This document shows, piece after piece, positions 1-6,400 of a DNA stretch of 9,780 nucleotides. This DNA is from Nitrospirota bacterium (GTDB lineage: Bacteria; Nitrospirota_A; Leptospirillia; Leptospirillales; Leptospirillaceae). The translations under genes were made by a program, and so were the position numbers. Within the stretch, counting starts at the first letter, position 1. Each line of letters starts with the position of its first letter. Location: contig DAIBSV010000014.1 of assembly GCA_027415455.1 (NCBI GenBank), positions 1 to 9,780 of the forward strand. The letters run 5' to 3'. The notes beneath the pieces are model-generated. The model was given only the letters and a program-made list of their open reading frames with translations. It was not told where the DNA came from and ran no database searches.

Positions 1-1541
1 AGAGCCTCGAGACGCTCTGTGCCCGGCGTTCCCCGGGGCTTCGGCGGGGCCTCCGGTTTTCGCATGAGGGTCCGGAGGAGGCCCTCCCGGTCCACCTTCG
101 CCTTCTCGAGAACCTCCGGGGGAATCCGGGCCAACGCCTCCCGGAGCTTCGTCTCGATAAAGGCGGCGGGATCCCCCACGGCGGACTGGAGCTCCCGGCC
201 CTCGTTCACGAGGTCCAAGAGCGACTTCGGCGGCTGGTTCCGGACGGCGTCGAGGGCCTTTTCGACCTCCGCCTTCTTCGCCTCCAGGGCCTTCCGGAGG
301 GTTTCCTGCGCCTCCGGAGGCCCCCCCGCCCCGGTCTCCGGGATCGCGGCCAGGGCCCGGTCGATCGTCTCTTTTTTGTGCTCCAGGATCTTCCCGATCT
401 TCTCCCCGGCCGCCGACGGGGTGGAGGCGAGGTGGTAGTCGACGTCCAGGAGGCGGGCCCGGGGATCGTCCGCAAGACGCGCGGGCAGCAGCGGAACGTC
501 GGAAAATCGGCTCCGGTCCTTCGGATCCCGCCCGGCGCGGCGGTTCCGGACCGAGAGGTAATGCTCCGGCGGGCGCGCCTCTCCCGGATCCTCGGCGGCC
601 AGAAGCACCGACGCGACCTCGGAGGCGTCGTCGGAGGCCACCGGAAGCGATCCCCGGTGGATCATCACCCCCATCTCGAGATCGGGGAAGAGCCAGAGAG
701 TCTCCGGGGCGAGGGGCACCTCGACGGCGTCCCCCTCCCGGAGCGTCGCGAAGGCCCGAAGGACGATCCGGGGAAGGCGTCCCTCCAGACGGTCCTTCTC
801 CGGATGGAGTCCCTCCAGGAAAAACGGCTCTCCCCCGGCGAAGGATCCGGGGAGCCACTGGTCGGGAGGCGCCTGGTTGTAAAGGGTCCAGTCGGAGTCG
901 GCCGGAAGCTCCGGAGGCTCCCGGCCGATCTCGCCCGCGCGGTAGCGGCCGATGCGGCCCGACCGGCCGCTCCACGAAAGTCCCAGCGCCCCCAGTCCCG
1001 CGGGGGCCGGACGGTCGTCGGGGGAGAGAAGCGGATGGGCCGGGTTCTCGATGTTGGGAAGGGGAAGGGGATCCGCGGGAGGCTCCCCCGGAAAGCCCTT
1101 TCCGACCGGATTGGCCGCGTATCCCGGACCCCCGTAGGCGCGGCTCCACTCGATCGGCATCGCGGTGAAGGGGACCGGATCCCCGATCCGGAGAATCCCC
1201 CGCTCCCGGACCCAGACCCGGTCCCCGTGGACGTCCAACGCCTTGGCCACCGGACCGACCCGGACGACGACCCGGCGGGAGGAAACGGCCTGCCCCCCCG
1301 GCCCGTGGCAGCGGGCGGCGAGCAGGACCTCTCCCCGGTCCTTGGGGATTCCCTCGTCCCAGACCCCGTCCGCGGGCAGGAAGGGGGTGATCGACTGCCA
1401 CAGCGCCTGCTCGGAAACCGGGAGATCGGGGTCGGAAAAGGAGAATCCCACCAGCCCCGAGAGGGCCAGACGATGCCCCTGCCGCCGGTAGCTCCGGCAG
1501 AGGAATCCGAGGAGAAGGGGTTTGATGACGCGAAGTCCCAT
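1..1541 (-). CDS. DUF2169 family T6SS adaptor protein, 3' end outside window
   Basis: The frame is open from an ATG at 1541 to the left edge, giving 513 complete codons without a stop, so the C-terminus is missing. Residues 1 to about 330 look like DUF2169: the conserved core reads PIEWSRAYGG (129-138) followed by NPVGKGF (144-150), and a second block YNQAPPDQWLPGSF (221-234) leads into FFLEGLHPE (240-248). These match the family's GG...NPvGkG and APpDQ signatures. Residues about 378-435 are rich in Ala, Glu and Lys with heptad-like spacing and are probably helical or coiled coil; the Pro/Arg-rich stretch 495-510 looks like a linker to another domain. DUF2169 proteins are encoded beside vgrG and PAAR-like genes, and one acts as an adaptor for a T6SS DNase effector in Agrobacterium. 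I infer a cytoplasmic loading role here. The start is supported by AAGGAG ten bases upstream. The neighbouring repeat protein ends 14 bases before it. Confidence 0.85.
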   Translation of the reverse strand, partial: MGLRVIKPLLLGFLCRSYRRQGHRLALSGLVGFSFSDPDLPVSEQALWQSITPFLPADGVWDEGIPKDRGEVLLAARCHGPGGQAVSSRRVVVRVGPVAKALDVHGDRVWVRERGILRIGDPVPFTAMPIEWSRAYGGPGYAANPVGKGFPGEPPADPLPLPNIENPAHPLLSPDDRPAPAGLGALGLSWSGRSGRIGRYRAGEIGREPPELPADSDWTLYNQAPPDQWLPGSFAGGEPFFLEGLHPEKDRLEGRLPRIVLRAFATLREGDAVEVPLAPETLWLFPDLEMGVMIHRGSLPVASDDASEVASVLLAAEDPGEARPPEHYLSVRNRRAGRDPKDRSRFSDVPLLPARLADDPRARLLDVDYHLASTPSAAGEKIGKILEHKKETIDRALAAIPETGAGGPPEAQETLRKALEAKKAEVEKALDAVRNQPPKSLLDLVNEGRELQSAVGDPAAFIETKLREALARIPPEVLEKAKVDREGLLRTLMRKPEAPPKPRGTPGTERLEA

Positions 1542-1551
1542 GAAGACCCCA

Positions 1552-1557
1552 CTCCTT
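1552..1557 (-). promoter_or_regulatory. Ribosome binding site of the DUF2169 gene, overlapping the preceding stop
   Basis: Read on the minus strand, the sequence TAAGGAG contains both the TAA stop of the 206-residue repeat protein (1556-1558) and the AAGGAG ribosome binding site for the ATG at 1541. The spacer is 10 bases. The shared bases suggest the two genes are translated in a coupled way from one message. Confidence 0.7.
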
Positions 1558-2176
1558 AGGTAAAGATGTGAATTCCGGCCGACTGCAGAACGACGGCGCT
1601 GTCCCGTGCCACTGTCGACGCATTTTCTATCTGAATTTCGTGGGTATGAAGTTTGGCCTGTACGGATTTCATTTCAGCATCGGCATTTTCGAGGTGACCG
1701 CTTTTCAAATTGTACGTGGGCCCTATACTCCCATTGATCACTGCAGCAACGTTAAAATTCTCCTGGTTTCCCAGACAAATATTCTCCTGGAATCCCAGAC
1801 AAAATTGTAATAAATTCCCAAGCGCTCCATTCAGCGTGTTTCCGCCGACGATCGTGGTCAATTGTCCCCAGATCGCGTTGACCTGGTTTGCACTGATCGA
1901 GTTGTTCTGGTTTCCAGAGGTGTTGTTGTTGAAATTCTGGCCGTAGACGTTCACGTCCCCCTGCGCATTGAGATTGATGTCGTTCGTTCCGGGGGTCTGG
2001 GAGGTGGGTGACCCCGCCACCAGATTGATATACCCGGTCCCTTCGACATGAATGTTTCCGGTGGCCGGGGCCTGGGGAGCCGGGGAGACGGCGGCCGACA
2101 TGTTGATTCCCCCGACGGAATAGATCACGATTCCCCCCGTCGTACTTTGTCCCGTAATACTCGAATCGGCAGCCAT
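1556..2176 (-). CDS. Repeat-containing beta-solenoid protein, probable separate spike needle subunit
   Basis: A 206-residue protein with no family that I recognise by name. Residues 16-28, 42-54 and 67-79 are three copies of a 13-residue motif (hydrophobic-x-hydrophobic-x3-Gly-x-hydrophobic-Asn-hydrophobic-x-Ala/Gly). Residues 88-167 form ten consecutive octads. Position 1 is Gly in eight (88, 104, 112, 120, 128, 136, 152, 160) and Ala in two (96, 144); position 5 is Asn in eight; position 8 is often Leu, Val or Ile. This is the period of the triple-stranded beta-helix at the C-terminus of phage T4 gp5 and many VgrGs. Residues 168-206 lack the repeat and end in a hydrophobic GIHIFT, which could bind a tip protein. 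There is no signal peptide or membrane segment. It follows a vgrG that lacks a needle, so I infer it is the needle supplied as its own chain. Its base composition is clearly less GC-rich than its neighbours. The ORF and repeats are seen directly; the role is inference. It could instead be a secreted spike-associated cargo protein. Confidence 0.8.
   Translation of the reverse strand: MAADSSITGQSTTGGIVIYSVGGINMSAAVSPAPQAPATGNIHVEGTGYINLVAGSPTSQTPGTNDINLNAQGDVNVYGQNFNNNTSGNQNNSISANQVNAIWGQLTTIVGGNTLNGALGNLLQFCLGFQENICLGNQENFNVAAVINGSIGPTYNLKSGHLENADAEMKSVQAKLHTHEIQIENASTVARDSAVVLQSAGIHIFT
1676..1915 (-). repeat. Ten in-frame octapeptide units (gp5-like beta-helix period)
   Basis: These bases encode residues 88-167 of the small protein. 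Each 24-base unit encodes eight residues, with Gly (eight units) or Ala (two units) first and Asn fifth in eight of ten units. Examples are GNQNNSIS, GFQENICL and GNQENFNV. The unbroken register over 80 residues is what a continuous trimeric beta-helix would need. The units are mostly diverged at the DNA level, so this is a protein repeat more than a DNA one. Confidence 0.85.
1757..1804 (-). repeat. Two tandem 24-bp units, nearly identical
   Basis: The halves 1757-1780 and 1781-1804 match at 21 of 24 bases. They encode FCLGFQEN and ICLGNQEN (residues 125-132 and 133-140), so the unit is exactly one octad and stays in frame. This looks like a recent duplication within the needle-like repeat. 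Confidence 0.85.
1940..2131 (-). repeat. Three copies of a 13-residue beta-strand motif at the N-terminal side
   Basis: The copies encode residues 16-28 (IVIYSVGGINMSA), 42-54 (IHVEGTGYINLVA) and 67-79 (INLNAQGDVNVYG). All carry Gly at motif position 7, Asn at 10 and alternating hydrophobic residues, spaced 26 and 25 residues apart. They resemble the strand-turn-strand repeats of the DUF2345-type region that follows the OB domain in longer VgrGs. That resemblance is by eye only. Confidence 0.65.
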
Positions 2177-2182
2177 GGGCGC

Positions 2183-2190
2183 CCTCCTTT
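2183..2190 (-). promoter_or_regulatory. Strong ribosome binding site of the repeat protein
   Basis: On the minus strand the sequence AAAGGAGG sits six bases before the ATG at 2176, an almost ideal Shine-Dalgarno sequence. It lies in the 55-base gap after the vgrG stop. It matters because it shows that the needle-like protein is translated independently and is not merely a tail lost from vgrG by a sequencing error. Confidence 0.85.
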
Positions 2191-2231
2191 AAATGAAGTT
2201 CCTCTCCAAAAAATCGGGTCAAAACAAATGC

Positions 2232-3743
2232 TCAGAGATTCGCGTCGTCCAGAAGAATGAAATGCCCTCCCGCCGACCGGACTAGATTCTTCTCCGGGTT
2301 TTTGTTCGAGATCAGGTTCCGGCCCTCCGAGTTGTGGAGGGCCCCCACGATGACCGGCTGGTCGGGATCCCCTCCCAGGAAGGCCACGAGGACCTCGGTC
2401 TCCTTCCGGAGCGGGAAGTGCATCCCGTTGTCGGCCCCGGCGAGCGGCGTGGCCAGCCGGACCCACCCCGAGCCCTTCTGGCTCTTCCGCTTCGTGAGGG
2501 CGAACGGGAAGCGGACCTTGTACTCCCCGTACTCGTTCAGCTCGGCGAAGCGGCCCGACCCTTCCGCCTCGACGATCGCCTGGACCACCCCGGGGATCCG
2601 GGGCCAGGGCGTCCGCCGTTCGGGCCGGAAGGGAACATTTGCGGGAATCGCCTCGAAGGAAGTCTGGAACCGGGAAGGCCCCCCAGGCTCCCCGCCTCCC
2701 CCCGCCATGGAGGCGAGGTTGGCCATCGGCTGGCTCCCCTCGCACCGGAGGCGAGTCACGAAGAACTCCCCGTTCATGTTTTCCCGCCCATGGCGGGAGA
2801 TCCGGACCGTCGTTGCCGCCCGGATGCCGACAGCCGTGCTCTTTCCATCCAGAATCCTCCGGCCGGACTCGAGAAGTTCGGCCAGGAGCCGCGCCTGGCG
2901 GTTCGCCTCGGCGTTGGTCCGGAGGTTCTCGCCGAAAACTTCGACCACCGTCCGGTCGGCGCCCCCCGCGACCGCCTTCTCCTCCCGGATCTCGAGGGCG
3001 GCTTTGCGGTAGTTGAAGTCCTGGACCACCGCCCTGGCCGGAACCTCCCGCACGGTCTCGCTCCATTCGAAGAGGGTGTCGTCGGCGAGACCCACGTCGG
3101 GATCCCCCGGGGGACGGAAGACGAGGGAGCGGCTCCAGGAGGGCTTCTGGTGAGGCTGGTCGTAGAAGAGGACCCGGTCGCGCCCCCCTTCGTGGTCGAA
3201 GGCGTAGACGATCCCCTCCCGCTCGGCCCACCGGTCGAGGAAGGCGTGAAGGCTTTCCCCGAACTGGCAGAGGAAGGAGCGTTCCCGGTAGCTCTCCCCC
3301 GTCCGGAACTGGTAGTCCTGGGTCGTGAAGCCCGCCCCCTTGAGAATCTCCTCCAGCACCCCGGGAATGCCCTTCTCCAGGGTGTAGACCTCGGAAAAGA
3401 CCGAAAGGGAGAGCCGGGAGAGACGCGGCACGAGAACGGCCGAGAGGAGGGTGAAGGGGCCGGCCTGGTGGCGGACCTTAAGCTCTCCGATCATTCCGTG
3501 GGTGGGGATCCGGAGGACCGGACCCTCCCGGCGGGACTCGACCGTGAAGGTGGCCTCCCGACCCATGAGAGCCTCCGGCGCAAGATTCGCATCCCGGGTG
3601 GCAAGCGTGAGACGGTAGACAAAATCCCGGTTCAGCGCCTCCTCCCCCGTAAACTCCACCACCTGGAAGGCCTCCGGGGAATGGCCCGCCACCGTCAGGG
3701 CAAAGCTCACGTCCCCCGCCCGCTCCTGGTTCGCCGCGCTCAT
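2232..3743 (-). CDS. vgrG: VgrG/TssI spike protein, short form ending after the OB domain
   Basis: VgrG trimers form the T6SS puncturing spike on top of the Hcp tube and carry effectors. This 503-residue protein has the gp27-like base in the N-terminal two thirds. The family block around residues 151-182 runs from YRERSFLCQFGES to REGIVYAF, and a further gp27-like part runs to about 345. A Gly-rich linker (347-356) precedes the gp5-type OB domain at about 383-470, with GWVRLATPLAG (426-436) and PVIVGALHNSEG (463-474). The chain ends at residue 503, just after GGHFILLDD (492-500), where most VgrGs continue into a beta-helical needle. It has no C-terminal effector domain. The ATG at 3743 overlaps the clpV stop by four bases (ATGA) and has GGAGG five bases upstream. 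The gene after it encodes needle-type repeats. Assignment as VgrG is very secure; the reason for the short end is interpretation. Confidence 0.95.
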   Translation of the reverse strand: MSAANQERAGDVSFALTVAGHSPEAFQVVEFTGEEALNRDFVYRLTLATRDANLAPEALMGREATFTVESRREGPVLRIPTHGMIGELKVRHQAGPFTLLSAVLVPRLSRLSLSVFSEVYTLEKGIPGVLEEILKGAGFTTQDYQFRTGESYRERSFLCQFGESLHAFLDRWAEREGIVYAFDHEGGRDRVLFYDQPHQKPSWSRSLVFRPPGDPDVGLADDTLFEWSETVREVPARAVVQDFNYRKAALEIREEKAVAGGADRTVVEVFGENLRTNAEANRQARLLAELLESGRRILDGKSTAVGIRAATTVRISRHGRENMNGEFFVTRLRCEGSQPMANLASMAGGGGEPGGPSRFQTSFEAIPANVPFRPERRTPWPRIPGVVQAIVEAEGSGRFAELNEYGEYKVRFPFALTKRKSQKGSGWVRLATPLAGADNGMHFPLRKETEVLVAFLGGDPDQPVIVGALHNSEGRNLISNKNPEKNLVRSAGGHFILLDDANL

Positions 3744-6400
3744 GGGCTCCTCCGTTTCTTCCGGGGAGCGGAGGCCCCGCTCCGTTTAGATTCCCCGTCC
3801 GGCCCCGCCGCGACGGTGGTCGTCCCGTCGGGGGCGATGCCGACAGAAACCGGCCCCTCCAGGGTCCCCTCCACGAGCCGTTCGATCAGCGTCTGCGAAA
3901 TCGCGGGCAGGATCCGGCTCTGGAGCAGGTAGTCGATGTTTCTGGCCCCGGCCTCGGAGGATTCGCACTGGCCGGCCACATGGGCGACGAGGGACTCCTC
4001 GAACCGGAGCTCCACCCCGTTGTTGTCCCGGAAGGACCGGGCGAGCCGCGCGGTCTTGAGCCGGACGATCCGGCCCAGCGCATCCCCCCCGAGCGGGAGA
4101 TAGGGGACGATCGTCATCCGCGCGAGGAGCGCCGGCTTGAAATGCCGGGAGAGATCGGGCCGGATCAGGGTCACCAGCTCCTCGTAGCCCGCCCCGGGAT
4201 TTTTGAGGGCGTAGTCGGCGAGCTTCTCCGAGGCCAGGTTGCTGGTCAGGAAGATCACGGTGTTCGAAAAATCGATCTCCTTGCCCTCCCCGTCGGCCAG
4301 CACCCCCTTGTCGAAGACCTGGTAGAAGAGGTTCAGGATGTCGGGGTGGGCCTTCTCCACCTCGTCGAGCAGGACGACCGAGTATGGCCTCTGGCGCACC
4401 GCCTCCGTCAGCACCCCCCCCTCCCCGTATCCCACGTATCCCGGAGGGGATCCGATCAGGCGCGACGCCTGGTGCTTCTCCTGGAACTCGCTCATGTTGA
4501 TGGTGACGGTGGCCTTTTCGTCTCCGAAGAGAATGTCGGCCACCGCGAGCGCCGTCTCGGTCTTGCCGACCCCGGATGGGCCCACCAGAAGAAAGATCCC
4601 CACCGGCTGGCGAGGGCCCTTGAAACCCGCCCGGGCGTTCCGGATGATTTCCGCCACGCGGGAGAGGGCCGGCTCCTGGCCCAGGACCCGCTCTCCCAGA
4701 GTCTCCCGCAGATGGAGGACCGTCTGGGCCTGCTCGCGCAGGAGCTTGCCCAGGGGAATCCCCGTCCAGTTCGAGACCACCCGGGCCACGGTTTCGGGAT
4801 CGACCTCGTAGGGGACCATGGGATGCTCCCCCTGGATCTCCCGGAGCTTTTTCTCCTTCTCCCGGAGTTCGGACCGCCAGGCCTCCCGCTCCGGTCCCTC
4901 CCGCCGGGGGCTCTCCCGATGGGCAACTATGTCGGCCACCGCCTCCTTCTCCCGCTCCCACCGCTCCCGAAGCTCCGCAAGCTCCTTCTCCAGGGCGGCC
5001 ATCTCCTCCCCGATCGCCTCGATCCGCCCCTCCGGCACGGGATGGCCGAAGCTCTCGTCGCGCGAGAGACCCTTCCTCTCCCTCTCCAGGGCCTGGAGCC
5101 GCCGCTCGAGCCCCTCCACCTTCTCGGGCTTGGCGGATAGCGCGATCCGGATCCGGGCGGCGCTGGTGTCCAGAAGGTCGACCGCCTTGTCGGGGAGCTT
5201 CCGCCCCGTGAGGTAGCGGTCCGAGAGGGTCGCCGCCGCCACCAGGGCATCGTCCCGGATCGTCACGTGATGGACGGCTTCGTAGTGCTCCTTCAGCCCC
5301 CGGAGGATCAGGACCGCGGTCTCGACCGAGGGCTCGTCGAGCTTGACCGGCTGGAATCTCCGGGCCAGGGCGGCGTCCTTCTCGAAGTATTTCTTGTACT
5401 CGGCCCAGGTGGTGGCGGCGATGGTCCGGAGCTCCCCACGGGCCAGGGCAGGCTTCAGGAGGTTGGCGGCGTCGCCGCCCCCCTGGGCTCCTCCCGCCCC
5501 GATGAGCGTGTGGGCCTCGTCGGTGAAGAGAATCACCGGGACAGGCGAGGCCTTGATCTCGCCGATGATTCCCTTGAGCCGGTTCTCGAACTCCCCCTTG
5601 ACCCCGGCCCCGGCCTCGAGGGCCCCGAGATCGAGGCCCAGGAGGCGGACCTTCGACAGGGACTCGGGAACGTCCCCCTGGGCGATCCGCAGCGCCAGGC
5701 TCTCCACCACCGCCGTCTTGCCCACCCCGGGATCGCCCACGCAGATGGGGTTGTTCTTGCGCCGCCGGGCCAGGATGTCGACGATCTGGCGGACTTCGGC
5801 GTCGCGGCCAAAGACCGGATCGATCCGGCCCTTCCGGGCCTTTTCGGTAAAGTCCTCGCAGAAGCGTCCGATCGCCGTCCCCTCCTCGGAGAGAGCGTCC
5901 TTGCCGGCCTCGCGGCCTCCGATCTCCTCCGAAGAGCCGGCGCACAGGGAGTCGAAGGCGTCCCGGAGGCGCTCCTTCCCGATCTTCTCGAGGGAGCGGG
6001 ACGGGCGGCCCGAGGAGTAGGAGGCCAGACGGTTCACGAAGGCCAGGAGGAGGACTCCTGAGCGGGTATGGGGCTCGTTCCGGTTCAGGGAGGCGATGAG
6101 GTGCGCGTCCTGGAGAAGCTCGATGAGGAGCGGAGAAAAGACCGGGCGCCCGCTGTTCCCCGTCTTCAGGTCCTCCAGGGCCCCCGACAGCTCCCGTCTG
6201 AGAAGTCCCGGATCGATCCCTTCCGCCGCCAGGATCTTGGCGAAGTCGGCCTCGGGATGGTCGAGGAGGGCCAGAAGGACATGCTCGGGAGCGATCTCGT
6301 AGTGGGTGCGGGAGAGACAGAGCCCCGCCCCCTGCTCCACCGCGCGGGTGAGGACGGGGGACAGGCGCCGGAAGAGGGGTTTCAGATCGGCGATGATCAT
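3740..6400 (-). CDS. clpV: ClpV/TssH AAA+ ATPase of the T6SS
   Basis: ClpV is a Hsp100/ClpB-type hexameric unfoldase that dismantles the contracted TssB/TssC sheath so its subunits can be reused. The 886-residue product has the expected parts. An N-domain at about 1-150 includes CLSRTHYEIAPEHVLLAL (28-45). The first AAA+ module has Walker A GDPGVGKT (222-229), Walker B LFTDEAH (291-297) and Arg residues 347-348. A middle coiled-coil region spans about 425-520. The second AAA+ module has Walker A GPSGVGKT (607-614), Walker B VVLLDE (675-680) and the sensor-2 motif GARNID (818-823). All key ATPase residues are present, so it should be active. The frame stays open upstream to 6805, but I chose the ATG at 6400: family similarity begins there, AAGGAG lies four bases upstream, and it overlaps the tssG stop as ATGA. 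The last 16 residues are a basic tail of uncertain meaning. Confidence 0.96.
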   Translation of the reverse strand: MIIADLKPLFRRLSPVLTRAVEQGAGLCLSRTHYEIAPEHVLLALLDHPEADFAKILAAEGIDPGLLRRELSGALEDLKTGNSGRPVFSPLLIELLQDAHLIASLNRNEPHTRSGVLLLAFVNRLASYSSGRPSRSLEKIGKERLRDAFDSLCAGSSEEIGGREAGKDALSEEGTAIGRFCEDFTEKARKGRIDPVFGRDAEVRQIVDILARRRKNNPICVGDPGVGKTAVVESLALRIAQGDVPESLSKVRLLGLDLGALEAGAGVKGEFENRLKGIIGEIKASPVPVILFTDEAHTLIGAGGAQGGGDAANLLKPALARGELRTIAATTWAEYKKYFEKDAALARRFQPVKLDEPSVETAVLILRGLKEHYEAVHHVTIRDDALVAAATLSDRYLTGRKLPDKAVDLLDTSAARIRIALSAKPEKVEGLERRLQALERERKGLSRDESFGHPVPEGRIEAIGEEMAALEKELAELRERWEREKEAVADIVAHRESPRREGPEREAWRSELREKEKKLREIQGEHPMVPYEVDPETVARVVSNWTGIPLGKLLREQAQTVLHLRETLGERVLGQEPALSRVAEIIRNARAGFKGPRQPVGIFLLVGPSGVGKTETALAVADILFGDEKATVTINMSEFQEKHQASRLIGSPPGYVGYGEGGVLTEAVRQRPYSVVLLDEVEKAHPDILNLFYQVFDKGVLADGEGKEIDFSNTVIFLTSNLASEKLADYALKNPGAGYEELVTLIRPDLSRHFKPALLARMTIVPYLPLGGDALGRIVRLKTARLARSFRDNNGVELRFEESLVAHVAGQCESSEAGARNIDYLLQSRILPAISQTLIERLVEGTLEGPVSVGIAPDGTTTVAAGPDGESKRSGASAPRKKRRSP

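Noticed and set aside
378..1559. A 393-codon open frame on the plus strand opposite the DUF2169 gene
   Set aside because: It is Arg/Pro/Gly-rich with no recognisable motif and is antisense to a gene with clear family signatures. Long antisense frames are expected in GC-rich coding DNA.
1752..2222. Continuation of the vgrG frame beyond its stop as a readthrough or frameshifted VgrG tail
   Set aside because: The frame stays open after the stop but encodes sequence with no repeat pattern. The regular octads occur only in the frame starting at 2176, which has its own ribosome binding site, so a broken vgrG is unlikely.
2177..2231. The AT-rich gap between vgrG and the repeat protein as an internal promoter or terminator
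   Set aside because: I see no convincing -35/-10 pair and no hairpin followed by a T-run on the minus strand; only the ribosome binding site can be supported.
2334..3932. A 532-codon open frame on the plus strand opposite vgrG
   Set aside because: It crosses the vgrG-clpV junction antisense, has low-complexity composition and no family resemblance, and is explained as a shadow of codon bias.
3980..5140. A 386-codon open frame on the plus strand opposite clpV
   Set aside because: It is opposite the conserved ATPase coding sequence and Leu/Pro/Gly/Arg-rich, without motif support.
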